From Paenibacillus sp. W2I17 (lineage in GTDB: Bacteria > Bacillota > Bacilli > Paenibacillales > Paenibacillaceae): DNA of 64,000 nt. Positions 55,471-64,000 of this stretch are shown piece after piece (positions within the stretch are counted from its first letter, which is position 1; each line of letters opens with the position of its first letter). The translations under genes were made by a program, and so were the position numbers. The notes under the pieces are model-generated. The model saw only the letters and a program-made list of their open reading frames with translations. It ran no database searches and was not told the DNA's origin. The stretch covers positions 5,084,001-5,148,000 of the forward strand of contig NZ_JAUSXM010000001.1 in NCBI RefSeq assembly GCF_030815985.1. The letters run 5' to 3'.

Positions 55471-57183
55471 TTAACCAAACTGGGCTTGATGCAGTCGGCT
55501 GTATGAGCCTTTACGCGCGAGCAGTTCTTCATGACTTCCTTGTTCAGCGACACTGCCGTTCTCCACGACCACGATGCGATCCGCGTGTCTTATGGTTGCC
55601 AGTCGATGGGCAATCACCAATGTTGTACGTCCCTGAGCCAGCTCGGACAAGGCCAGTTGAATGGCAGCTTCCGTCTCGGTATCGAGAGCGGATGTAGCTT
55701 CATCCAGAATGAGAATTGGCGGGTTTTTCAGGATCATTCTGGCGATGGACAAACGTTGCTTCTGTCCGCCGGACAATTTCACGCCACGTTCACCGATCAT
55801 GGTGTCCAGTCCATCTGGCTGGGATTGTACCAGCTCTTCCAATTGGGCCCGGCGAATGGCTTGCCAGATTTCCTCATCGGAAGCATTCAGTTTGCCGTAT
55901 GCAATATTTTCTCGAATCGTTCCATCAAACAGGAAAATATCCTGCTGCACAATCCCGATATGGGAGCGCAGTGATTCCAGTGTCATGTCCTTCACCGGAA
56001 TGCCATCAATGGAGATATGTCCTGCATCCACATCGTAGAAACGTGGGATCAGACTGCATAACGTCGTTTTACCTCCGCCCGAAGGTCCAACCAGAGCAAC
56101 CGTCTGGCCTGCCTGGATATCCAGATTGACCTGAGACAGCGTAGGTTTGTGTTCTCCATAAGAAAAGGTAACGTTATGGAAAGCAATATCACCTTTGACA
56201 TCCGGAATCGGTTTTGCCTGTGGTGTATCTTCTACATCAGGTACAGCCTCAAGCAACTCCAGGTAACGTCTGAATCCAGCGATGCCTTTGGGATACGTCT
56301 CGATGACGGAGTTAATCTTCTCGATCGGTCCAAGGAATACATTGGATAACATCACAAAAGCGATGAATTCCCCGTAGGTCATACTGCCTTGAATGACAAA
56401 CCAGGTTCCACATACCAGTACAAACAGCGATACAAATTTCATCAGAATGAAGCTGAGTGAAGAGTTCCAGGCCATAATACGGTAGGTGATTAGTTTTGTA
56501 AGCCGGAAACGTTCGTTGTTCTCAACGAAACGTCCTACTTCATGTTTTTCATTGGCAAAAGCTTGTACCACACGGATGCCGCTCACATTGTTCTCTACTC
56601 GTGCATTATAATCGGCGATATCCGCAAACATACGCTTGAACGCCTTGGACATTTTGCGACTGAAATACAGTGACAGGTAGATCATCAGCGGCACAATGAT
56701 GAACGTCATCACAGCAAGCTGCCAGTTGATCCCCAGCATAATCCCGAAAGCTCCGGCGAGTGTCATGAGGGCAATGAATAGATCCTCGGGTCCGTGATGC
56801 GCGATCTCACCAATATCCATCAGATCGTTGGTCATGCGGGAGACCAGATGCCCGGTCTTATTGTTATCGAAGAAGCGGAAGGACTGTTTCTGTACACGCT
56901 GGAACAGTTCACGCCGCATATCGGATTCGATGTTAATACCAAGCTTGTGGCCCCAATAGGTGACTGCATAATGGAAAAAGGAACTGAGCAGGTAGATACC
57001 GAGTAGTCCGACACATGCCGCTAAGATCATGGACCAATTGCCAGCCGGAAGCAGTTGATCGACCACCCGGTTAACGGCGAGTGGAAAGGCCAGCTCCAGC
57101 AGCGCGGCGGCGATGGCACAGGAGAAGTCCAATATAAAGAGCCTTTTGTAAGGACGATAATAAGACATAAAACGGCGAAGCAT
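55471..57183 (-). CDS. ABC exporter, fused membrane/ATPase type
   Basis: A 570-residue half-transporter: N-terminal domain with six membrane helices, then Walker A GPSGGGKTT, signature KLSGGQKQR, Walker B ILILDEATSALD and IAHRLAT. It acts as a homodimer or with another half. The start is the ATG 7-8 bases after GAGGAGGAC; the longer frame to 57228 lies before that site. It follows the siderophore-binding lipoprotein by 78 bases. Likely roles are multidrug or siderophore export. Confidence 0.88.
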   Translation of the reverse strand: MLRRFMSYYRPYKRLFILDFSCAIAAALLELAFPLAVNRVVDQLLPAGNWSMILAACVGLLGIYLLSSFFHYAVTYWGHKLGINIESDMRRELFQRVQKQSFRFFDNNKTGHLVSRMTNDLMDIGEIAHHGPEDLFIALMTLAGAFGIMLGINWQLAVMTFIIVPLMIYLSLYFSRKMSKAFKRMFADIADYNARVENNVSGIRVVQAFANEKHEVGRFVENNERFRLTKLITYRIMAWNSSLSFILMKFVSLFVLVCGTWFVIQGSMTYGEFIAFVMLSNVFLGPIEKINSVIETYPKGIAGFRRYLELLEAVPDVEDTPQAKPIPDVKGDIAFHNVTFSYGEHKPTLSQVNLDIQAGQTVALVGPSGGGKTTLCSLIPRFYDVDAGHISIDGIPVKDMTLESLRSHIGIVQQDIFLFDGTIRENIAYGKLNASDEEIWQAIRRAQLEELVQSQPDGLDTMIGERGVKLSGGQKQRLSIARMILKNPPILILDEATSALDTETEAAIQLALSELAQGRTTLVIAHRLATIRHADRIVVVENGSVAEQGSHEELLARKGSYSRLHQAQFG

Positions 57184-57261
57184 ATGTAAGTCCTCCTCGA
57201 TATGACACAAATGCCCGAGCAGGCTCATTAGCCTGTCCGGACACCTGTATTCATGCTTATG

Positions 57262-58290
57262 TTATTTGCGGTTTTGCTCGGCACGTTCTACGATCATATC
57301 GGCGAATTCTTCAGCCTGACCTTGAATCGCAATCGGGTCGAAGTACCAGTAACGGTCTTCCAGCAACTCATACACCTGATTGTTTTTCACAGCCGGCAGG
57401 GATTGCCAGATAGAGTCACCTTGGTAATTTTTATTGTTCTCTCCAACGGTTAAGAAGATATGATCCCCTGCATAATCACCAACTACTTCACGCGAAATTT
57501 CTTTCCATTGGGTATCACCCATCAGTTCTTTTTTGGTGATTTCGAGTGGGGCAAGTTGCAAAGCACTGTAGACCGCTTGTCCTCCTCGACCAAAATTATC
57601 TCCATATCCATAATAACTTTTGTCGGATACCTCAAGGATGGAGAAGGTTTCCTCCGGTTTGATGACTGTTTTCACCTTGGCACGAGCGGCTTCAATCCGT
57701 TCATCGTACGTTTTCAGCCATGCTTCGGCTTCTTCGGATTTGTTCATCAGCTCTCCGAATCCCTGGATTTCGTCATGTACATTGGTGAATGTACCGTACG
57801 GAATGACCACAGTTGGTGCGATTTTTTTATAACTTTCAATCTCTTCGGCTTGATCAGAGTAGGTAATGATCAGATCCGGGTTCAAGGCAATAACCTTCTC
57901 CATGGATACCGCTGCCCGATCACCGATACTTTCGATGCCCGCCACCTGATCTGCATAGAACGGGTTTTCCAAATAATATTGAACAGCCCCAACGGGTTTC
58001 ACACCCAGTGCGAGCAGATCACTTACGTACATATCCGTGACGATTCGTTTCGGTTCAGCCGGAATCTCAACATCTCCGCTTAATGACTTGTAGATCCGTG
58101 TAGCATTTGAATTGTCTGAAACGGACGACGTGTCTGTGTTCGTCTCAGAAGAGGCTGTTGTCGTTTCGGTTCCCGCTGCCGATGTCTGTTCAGTGGCAGT
58201 CGAGCCTGTTCCGCTGCTACATGCAGCCAGAATCATAATGATGGCGAGCATAAGTAGCAAGCCCGAGAAGCGTTTTTTTGCAGCAAACAT
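57262..58290 (-). CDS. siderophore/iron-binding lipoprotein
   Basis: A 342-residue FepB/FeuA-type binding protein (family 8): signal peptide with lipobox LAACSS, a Thr/Ser-rich spacer, then IPAEPKRIVTDMYVSDLLALGVKPVG and the second lobe with LTVGENNKNYQGDS. It collects ferric siderophore for an ABC importer; no permeases are nearby. The ATG at 58290 follows GGGGGA. A Fur box lies about 30 bases upstream. Confidence 0.88.
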   Translation of the reverse strand: MFAAKKRFSGLLLMLAIIMILAACSSGTGSTATEQTSAAGTETTTASSETNTDTSSVSDNSNATRIYKSLSGDVEIPAEPKRIVTDMYVSDLLALGVKPVGAVQYYLENPFYADQVAGIESIGDRAAVSMEKVIALNPDLIITYSDQAEEIESYKKIAPTVVIPYGTFTNVHDEIQGFGELMNKSEEAEAWLKTYDERIEAARAKVKTVIKPEETFSILEVSDKSYYGYGDNFGRGGQAVYSALQLAPLEITKKELMGDTQWKEISREVVGDYAGDHIFLTVGENNKNYQGDSIWQSLPAVKNNQVYELLEDRYWYFDPIAIQGQAEEFADMIVERAEQNRK

Positions 58291-58320
58291 ATTTTTGTTC
58301 CCCCTGTGTATAATCAATAA

Positions 58321-58335
58321 TGATTATTATTCTCA
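58321..58335 (-). promoter_or_regulatory. Fur box before the siderophore-binding gene
   Basis: On the minus strand TGAGAATAATAATCA, matching 12 of 14 defined positions of TGATAAT-N-ATTATCA, directly upstream of the lipoprotein gene. Confidence 0.72.
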
Positions 58336-58400
58336 TTAATAACATAGAGGAAGATGTGATATTTGTACATGGACAACTATGATCACTACTGTATGGACAA

Positions 58401-60038
58401 TTATGATGTGAGGTGACGCATGATATGCTGCAACTGCTCCATAACGGACAGGGGATCAAATCCATAGAACATGTCGGCATCAATCTCGTATACACGTCCT
58501 TCACGAACGGCAGAGAGGGTGCCCCAGGATTCCTCATTCAGCAGGTTATCCAGCATTTCTCGTTCGGTAGGTTCCTCAGGGTAGGCGATAAACATGTGAT
58601 CTGCTGCATACAAGTGAATCTCAGACAACGGAACATGAACGTATCCCGTGAGTAACTGCCCATCCTGCTCCATACGTGAGGGTGGAGTGAAGCCCAGCGA
58701 TTGATACAGCACATGAGAAGCTCTGCCCCAGCCATGACCATAGATATAAGCCCCGTCCTCTCCAATCATAAACATGCAAACGGCGGACCCTCGTGTTCCT
58801 TCCATCTGTTGGTCCAACGTATGATTGGCTTCTTGCTCAAGTTGATGATATTGATCTAACAACGCTTGTGCATTGGACTCAAGCCTGGTAATTCGGCCCA
58901 AAAGGAGAAGCTGCTCCTGCCAATCAATTTCCTCAAAGGGCATCAGAATGGTCGGTGCGATCAGACGTAGTTCATCGGAAGCGGGATGCGGTGCATATCC
59001 GACAATGACATCGGGCTGAGCGTTTGCAATCAGATCCGTATGTTTAACCAGCTCATATTCGGAATGTTGCTCAAATTGCTCATGACCATGTTCCCCCAGT
59101 TTTTCTTCCATCCAGCTGGCGACGGCGCCCATGTGGGGAGTGTGGCCCAATGCCAAAAGTGAGGCCGTATAGTTGTAAGTCAAAGATACAATCTTCTTGG
59201 GCATTTTCCGGTAGTGTGTTGGTGCTGATCCAACCATCTGTTTGAATTTGCGGCTCAGATAGAAAGTGTCCCTGTAGCCTGTCAGTTGTGCAATCTCCTG
59301 TAGCGTAGGATTCGCGAACAACATATGCTCCTGAGCCATCCTGATTCTGAGACGAGTCACATATTCAACAAACGTAAGACCTGTATGTTTCTTGAACTCC
59401 CGTGAAAAATGCTCAGGGCTCACATTTGCATCCCGTGCCAATTGTTCGCGGGTTAACGGATGGGTATACATCTGATGGATATGTCTGAGCACGGCATCGA
59501 GCCAGGAGTGATCTTCATGAGCAGAATGAGCCGCATGATCCCGCAAAATATCCAGTAACTCATAGAAAAGCATATGTGGCCTGAATGGACTGGAATCATG
59601 GCCCTTTGAACTTGCTTGAACCAGCTCTACTGCCCTATCGGTGAGCGTACGACTCGCAATGGGAGCTGGTATCCCGAAAGGCCAGAACAGCTGTTCATTT
59701 TCAATGGAATCAAAAGCAATAGCAATGCCCTGTACTGGCGACAGGGAGCCGCGCTTGTTCTCGTGCTGAAGCAGGGTTCCAGCTTGTCGAACGACTGCAG
59801 AGCCCGCATTTAATGTTAGTTTACCCTCTGCACTGATCAGCCTGGCTTGGCCAGCAGTAATGACGTATAGCACATGAAGAGTGCTCCACATCTCATCTAT
59901 GCGGGAGAATACGTCGCGGTCGTGAAGCTGCACCAGATGGCACAGCTTGAAGAGGGCAACAGGTACGGACTGAATCTTCTGCAAGGAAATGAGACGGGAC
60001 AGCGATTTTTTATGATAAATGGGCTTGGAAATATTCAT
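58401..60038 (-). CDS. AraC regulator fused to siderophore-binding domain (Btr-like)
   Basis: A 545-residue regulator. After a cupin-like N-terminal part (about 1-150) come two AraC helix-turn-helix motifs (LARDANVSPEHFSREFKKHTG and IAQLTGYRDTFYLSRKFKQ, about 195-280) and then a ferric-siderophore-binding domain resembling a FeuA-type protein (about 285-540; IVSLTYNYTASLLALGHTP, DVIVGYAPHP). This is the build of Btr of Bacillus subtilis, which activates siderophore uptake when its ligand is bound. Start ATG behind AAGGAGGC. It lies upstream of, and reads toward, the siderophore-binding gene, its likely target. Confidence 0.9.
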   Translation of the reverse strand: MNISKPIYHKKSLSRLISLQKIQSVPVALFKLCHLVQLHDRDVFSRIDEMWSTLHVLYVITAGQARLISAEGKLTLNAGSAVVRQAGTLLQHENKRGSLSPVQGIAIAFDSIENEQLFWPFGIPAPIASRTLTDRAVELVQASSKGHDSSPFRPHMLFYELLDILRDHAAHSAHEDHSWLDAVLRHIHQMYTHPLTREQLARDANVSPEHFSREFKKHTGLTFVEYVTRLRIRMAQEHMLFANPTLQEIAQLTGYRDTFYLSRKFKQMVGSAPTHYRKMPKKIVSLTYNYTASLLALGHTPHMGAVASWMEEKLGEHGHEQFEQHSEYELVKHTDLIANAQPDVIVGYAPHPASDELRLIAPTILMPFEEIDWQEQLLLLGRITRLESNAQALLDQYHQLEQEANHTLDQQMEGTRGSAVCMFMIGEDGAYIYGHGWGRASHVLYQSLGFTPPSRMEQDGQLLTGYVHVPLSEIHLYAADHMFIAYPEEPTEREMLDNLLNEESWGTLSAVREGRVYEIDADMFYGFDPLSVMEQLQHIMRHLTS

Positions 60039-60245
60039 TAGATAACTGCCTCCTTACATAAGTCAGCAGGGACAGTATTCGTCTCATGCCCCTGGTGTAC
60101 TGGCGTAATTCTCGGATCTCGACTATTATGCAGTATATACTATAAACGGAGTGACGTGGATGGACAGATTGAACAAATCAACTTTTTATTTGAAAAATAG
60201 ATAAAGTGGTTGAAATCGCTATCAACACCGACTATAATGAAAATG

Positions 60246-60259
60246 TCGAAACGTTTCAA
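60246..60259. promoter_or_regulatory. LacI-type operator 1
   Basis: TCGAAACGTTTCAA, differing from the two perfect copies only at its last two bases in symmetry. Confidence 0.7.
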
Positions 60260-60323
60260 TCTGGCGTTTACTGCCAGTTTCATTGTATTAGGCACGAACT
60301 GTTTATAGAGCGCCAGATTGAAA
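60254..60323 (+). repeat. long inverted repeat with a competing short hairpin
   Basis: TTTCAATCTGGCG (60254-60266) and CGCCAGATTGAAA (60311-60323) are perfect 13-base complements. CTGGC inside the left arm can pair instead with GCCAG at 60273-60277, so two structures exclude each other. The rest of 60039-60567 holds operators and a promoter but no supported gene. Confidence 0.65.
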
Positions 60324-60420
60324 GACGTGTCATGACCATCACTAATGGTATGGATTGGAACGGGACGCATTCAACCGTGGCCCCATAAGGATAGGAACGA
60401 GGGTTTTTTTTGAGAACACC

Positions 60421-60463
60421 TCGAAACGTTTCGATTGACATCCATCGCTATGATATGTACAAA
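60421..60463 (+). promoter_or_regulatory. LacI-type operator 2 and promoter of the lacI-like gene
   Basis: TCGAAACGTTTCGA (60421-60434), a perfect palindrome, touches TTGACA (60435-60440), which has a -10 candidate TACAAA 17 bases on. It suggests self-control by the regulator. Confidence 0.72.
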
Positions 60464-60567
60464 GATTAATAAACGATAATGCAGGATTTAGTGGCTGTTC
60501 TAACCATGTATCGTATAGAATGTAGATAACCTTGAATTTGTTTTAGTTTAGAAGGAGCGAACGTGGA

Positions 60568-61557
60568 ATGGCAACGATTAAGGATGTGGCAAAGCTGGCA
60601 GGTGTAGCACTCTCGACTGCTTCCTATGCGCTGAGCGGGGATAGCAAGGTTAGTGCCAAGACCAAGGCTAAAGTGCTTGAGGCAGCACGAGAACTGAATT
60701 ACCGCAAGAACGGCTTTGCCATGGACCTGAAACGGAGCCGGACGAACACGATCGCTTTGATCCTGACCGATCTGTCGGGCCCGTATTACTCGGAGTTGAT
60801 CCGTAGTGTACAGGATGTAGCCCTCGCGAACGGGTATGACCTGATTGCTTGTAGCTCCATGGGTGGACGGGATTCAACGGCAGTACGATTTTTGCGTGAA
60901 AAAAGAGTAGATGGAGCCATCATCCTGGCGCATAACATTCATGATGATATTCTGGTGGAATCTGCCGGTCATCGTTTTCCGATCATTGTGATGGATCGTC
61001 AGCTGTCGAGTGACCATTTGGTCAACGTGCTGGTGGATGGAGAGCAGGGCGGTTACCTTGCTACCCGCCACCTGATTCAGGCAGGACATCAGAAGATTGC
61101 TTATATCAGTGGCCCATCCAACTCGTATGACAACGCGCTCCGTTACCAAGGGTATCTGCGGGCGATGCGGGAAGCGGGACTTGAAGAAAAGTCCAAATGG
61201 CGTCTGAACGGTAACTTTGTGCGTGAGGGCGGATACAGTGCAACCAAAATGATGATCATGCAGGGCGATCTTCCCTCAGCGGTATTTTACGGTAACGATG
61301 AGATGGCGATTGGTGGCCTGAAGGCATTGGAAGAGCGTGGTGTATCGGTGCCGGATGATATTTCCGTGATCGGTTTTGACGATATTCAGTTGTCCGAATA
61401 TGTGCATCCACCACTGACAACGATACGCCAGCCGAAGCATGAAGCTGGGTCGCTCGCCGGACATCTGTTATTCCAGATGCTCAATGGCGAAGCGGTTGAC
61501 CCTTCATATACGTTAACGATTAATATGATCGAGCGCAGCTCTGTACGTTCGGTTTAG
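60568..61557 (+). CDS. LacI-family transcriptional regulator
   Basis: A 329-residue regulator with an N-terminal LacI helix-turn-helix (ATIKDVAKLAGVALSTASYALSG), hinge and a sugar-binding-protein-like sensor (about 60-325; ILTDLSGPYYSEL, NVLVDGEQGG, VIGFDDIQLSEY). It should release its operators when a sugar binds. Matching TCGAAACGTTTCGA sites lie upstream of itself and of the next gene, so a small regulon is visible directly. Confidence 0.92.
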   Translation: MATIKDVAKLAGVALSTASYALSGDSKVSAKTKAKVLEAARELNYRKNGFAMDLKRSRTNTIALILTDLSGPYYSELIRSVQDVALANGYDLIACSSMGGRDSTAVRFLREKRVDGAIILAHNIHDDILVESAGHRFPIIVMDRQLSSDHLVNVLVDGEQGGYLATRHLIQAGHQKIAYISGPSNSYDNALRYQGYLRAMREAGLEEKSKWRLNGNFVREGGYSATKMMIMQGDLPSAVFYGNDEMAIGGLKALEERGVSVPDDISVIGFDDIQLSEYVHPPLTTIRQPKHEAGSLAGHLLFQMLNGEAVDPSYTLTINMIERSSVRSV

Positions 61558-61677
61558 ACCGAGTCTGAACAACAAAGAACTGCCCGCATGCTGAAGTAAA
61601 AGTTTAATGATGGGGTTATCGTCCGGACGGGCTTTAAAAAGCCGGTTTGAAGAGGCCCCTATTCTTTTTCAGATTCA

Positions 61678-61691
61678 TCGAAACGTTTCGA
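61678..61691. promoter_or_regulatory. LacI-type operator 3
   Basis: A perfect TCGAAACGTTTCGA, 28 bases before the phosphorylase start codon. A CGTCCGGACG palindrome is at 61621-61630 in the same gap. Confidence 0.75.
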
Positions 61692-61718
61692 TTTTAACTA
61701 ATTCAAGGAGTGAACCTT

Positions 61719-64000
61719 ATGACAACGATGATTAATGAACCGATCCGGTTGAGTGCCGGAGAGTTATCCTTTACCTTTTTGAACAGTGGCGACCTATACC
61801 AGGCTACATCCGGTACAACGATGTTGAACCAGTTGCTCAGCAACCAGATTGATGGATCTTTGAACAACCTGTACCTGCGTGTACACGAGGGAGAGAATAT
61901 TAGCTCGTTCCCGTTGCTCGGTGTACGTTCGAACAGCAAGGTGATTACAAGCAAAGCACAGTCCAGCAACCAGTTGATCTGGGAGGGTACAGTCCAGCTC
62001 GAAGGCAGTGAACAGGGCATTGGCTACCAAGTTGTATTTACGGCTACCCCGCAAGGTGTCTGGTTCTGGGATGTGAAGCTTACAGGACAACAACATAACG
62101 TAGACGTGGTATATGGACAGGATATAGGTCTTGCTGATCCAGGTGCGGTACGAAGCAATGAGGCTTATCTGTCACAATACATTGACCATACGGTGTTTGA
62201 AGATGAAGCGAAAGGTTATGTGGTGTGTTCCCGTCAAAACCAGCCTCAGGGCGGTGCATTTCCTTATATGCAACAAGGTTCCCTGACGAAAGCAATCGGT
62301 TACTCCACAGATGGATTCCAATTCTTCGGTCTGTCGTACAAGGAAACGAATCAACCAGAGAGCTTGAATCGCCCAATGTTGGCGAATGAGACGTATCAGT
62401 ATGAATTTGCCTACACGGCGCTGCAATCTGAACTGCTGAATCTAAACGGAGAAGCTCAGGTGGTCTTCTATGGACTGGCGAAGCCTAATCATGCCGAAGG
62501 AATCTCTGCACTGGAATTCGGAGATGAAGTTACCGCAGCATGGAATGAAGTACAGGCTCTGACTGTGGAAAACGGCGATACGTTAGAACAGGTAAAACTC
62601 TCCTCCTTCCTGGGTGAACCACTGGTTACACTTGATCTGACACAAGATGAGATTCATGATCTGTTCCCTGATCGTCATCAGGAAGAGCACAGCGGTGAGG
62701 AACTGTTATCCTTCTTCACAGGCAGCTATGAACATATCGTTCTGAAAGCAAAAGAATTGCTCGTAGAGCGTCCGCACGGTCACATTCTGATGAGTGGTGG
62801 CAACGTGCAACTTGGGGCACAGGTTATTACGACAACGTCGTATATGTACGGTATTTTCAACTCTCAGCTCGTTATTGGTAACACCAATTTTAATAAAATG
62901 ATCAGTAATGCCCGCAATGCATTGAATGTGCCGAAGACGGCTGGACAACGCATCTATGTGGAAGTGGACGGACAATATCGTCTGCTGACGATGCCTTCCT
63001 TGTTTGAGATTGGCTTCAACTATGTACGTTGGATCTACAAAACGGCATCCGATACGATCATCGTGACCAACTATACAGGGGCACATACTACGGAAGTAAG
63101 TATGAATGTGCGTTCCACAAGTGGTAAGGCGTACCGTTACCTGGTAACAAACCAGATTACGATGAATGTGAATGAATACGAGTATCCGCTGCATATGACG
63201 CAGGATGGCGATACTTTGATCTTCAAGGCTGATCCACAAGCGATTAGTGCTGGAACGTATCCAGATCTGCAATACCGCATGTCGGTGGACGGCGCAGCTG
63301 TGAATGTAGGGGACGAAACGTTGCTGGCAAGTGGTATCCGCAGTGGTTCCGCATCACTGGTTACGCTTAGTCTGGAAGCAAGTGCTGAATGGACGCTGAA
63401 GGTACAAGGGGGATTGGAAGGCCAAGCAGGCAGCGGAATGGTGGCAGGTTCAAGCCTGACGTTTGAAGAGGAAGTGCAGGCATACCGCGAGTTCTTCGCA
63501 GGTGTGATGAACGGATTCCGTTTGTCCCGTGGCGAAGGTCAGAGTGCTGAGGATCTGTTCAAAGTAAATGCGCTTGCTTGGTGGTACACCCACAATATGC
63601 TGGTTCACTACTCCGTGCCCCACGGTTTGGAGCAGTACGGCGGTGCAGCTTGGGGTACGCGGGATGTGTGCCAAGGTCCGGTAGAGTACTTTATGGCTAC
63701 GCAAAAATATGAGCAAGTTCGCGATATCATCAAAATGGTCTACACTCACCAATACGAAGATGATGGCAACTGGCCGCAATGGTTCATGTTTGATAAATAC
63801 TTTGCGATTCAACAGGAAGAAAGCCATGGCGACATCATCGTATGGCCGTTGAAAGTGCTGGCGGATTACCTGACAGCGACTCGCGACTATGCAATCCTGG
63901 ATGAGAAAGTACCTTATACCGTGAAACATAGCTTCGGGTTCACGGAAGAGACGGCAACGGTGCTGGATCACGCGAAAAAAGAGATCGAATATATCCGTTC
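61719..64000 (+). CDS. GH94-type glycoside phosphorylase (partial, cut by window end)
   Basis: The frame is open from the ATG at 61719 (CAAGGAGTG before it) to the window end, about 760 residues, with no stop; it starts MTTMINEPIRLSAGEL. The beta-sandwich N-terminal half is followed by the start of an (alpha/alpha)6 barrel with PHGLEQYGGAAWGTRDVCQGPVEY-like conservation near residues 635-660 (written in part), seen in cellobiose-phosphorylase-like GH94 proteins, including 1,2-beta-oligoglucan phosphorylases of about 1100 residues. It probably splits a beta-glucoside with phosphate. The LacI operator 28 bases upstream places it under that regulator. Confidence 0.75.
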   Translation, partial: MTTMINEPIRLSAGELSFTFLNSGDLYQATSGTTMLNQLLSNQIDGSLNNLYLRVHEGENISSFPLLGVRSNSKVITSKAQSSNQLIWEGTVQLEGSEQGIGYQVVFTATPQGVWFWDVKLTGQQHNVDVVYGQDIGLADPGAVRSNEAYLSQYIDHTVFEDEAKGYVVCSRQNQPQGGAFPYMQQGSLTKAIGYSTDGFQFFGLSYKETNQPESLNRPMLANETYQYEFAYTALQSELLNLNGEAQVVFYGLAKPNHAEGISALEFGDEVTAAWNEVQALTVENGDTLEQVKLSSFLGEPLVTLDLTQDEIHDLFPDRHQEEHSGEELLSFFTGSYEHIVLKAKELLVERPHGHILMSGGNVQLGAQVITTTSYMYGIFNSQLVIGNTNFNKMISNARNALNVPKTAGQRIYVEVDGQYRLLTMPSLFEIGFNYVRWIYKTASDTIIVTNYTGAHTTEVSMNVRSTSGKAYRYLVTNQITMNVNEYEYPLHMTQDGDTLIFKADPQAISAGTYPDLQYRMSVDGAAVNVGDETLLASGIRSGSASLVTLSLEASAEWTLKVQGGLEGQAGSGMVAGSSLTFEEEVQAYREFFAGVMNGFRLSRGEGQSAEDLFKVNALAWWYTHNMLVHYSVPHGLEQYGGAAWGTRDVCQGPVEYFMATQKYEQVRDIIKMVYTHQYEDDGNWPQWFMFDKYFAIQQEESHGDIIVWPLKVLADYLTATRDYAILDEKVPYTVKHSFGFTEETATVLDHAKKEIEYIR

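Overview
The window reads as chromosomal DNA of a Gram-positive, spore-former-type Firmicute, most likely a Paenibacillus. The reasons are strong AGGAGG-type ribosome binding sites, frequent GTG/TTG starts, 7-1-7 Fur boxes, YesN/YesM-type sugar-sensing two-component pairs with Lpl/Ytc-type ABC importers, an AraC regulator fused to a siderophore-binding domain, and intrinsic terminators after most transcription units. No tRNA, rRNA, insertion sequence, prophage or CRISPR array was seen.

Layout. 0.1-6.5 kb is housekeeping: an orphan HemD-like protein, cobyrinate diamide synthase, an SDR, a ThuA-like protein, and a phasin-like/ABC1-kinase pair. 6.6-15.8 kb is a complete lasso-peptide cluster: a divergent LuxR-type response regulator, a 38-residue precursor too short for normal gene calling, RRE protein (B1), leader peptidase (B2), cyclase (C), two half ABC exporters, a GNAT acetyltransferase and a secreted clostripain-like protease. 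The predicted core (Ser1...Asp8, seven Lys/Arg in 18 residues) corresponds, as far as I recall, to lariocidin, the ribosome-targeting lasso peptide reported from Paenibacillus. 16.6-20.1 kb has a SulP transporter with a late frameshift and a DEAD-box RNA helicase with an RGG-rich tail.

20.6-36.4 kb is the least understood block. It has a zinc-ribbon membrane protein with a 47-residue membrane partner, a surface vWA protein, a 1129-residue tubulin/FtsZ-like GTPase, an unknown 816-residue protein, a membrane vWA protein, a beta-rich protein, a zinc-ribbon P-loop GTPase (DO-GTPase2-like) and a 1070-residue GAP1-like membrane protein. The gene order, 1-nt gap and 4-nt overlap suggest one membrane-linked NTP-driven machine of unknown function. 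A structured repeat occurs in or beside this block three times and once near the left end of the window.

37-46.6 kb holds a Fur-controlled siderophore-type ATPase, glutathione peroxidase, an NADH oxidase with three palindromic operators, a formate/nitrite channel with an Fnr-like site, a molybdopterin oxidoreductase, an MFS transporter and a SAM methyltransferase behind a consensus promoter plus an intrinsic terminator. 46.9-55.4 kb is a YesN/YesM sugar-uptake locus with two binding lipoproteins. 55.5-60.0 kb (minus strand) is an iron-responsive group: AraC-SBP fusion, siderophore-binding lipoprotein and ABC exporter. 60.2-64 kb is a LacI regulator with three matching operators, one of them just ahead of a GH94-type glycoside phosphorylase cut by the window end.
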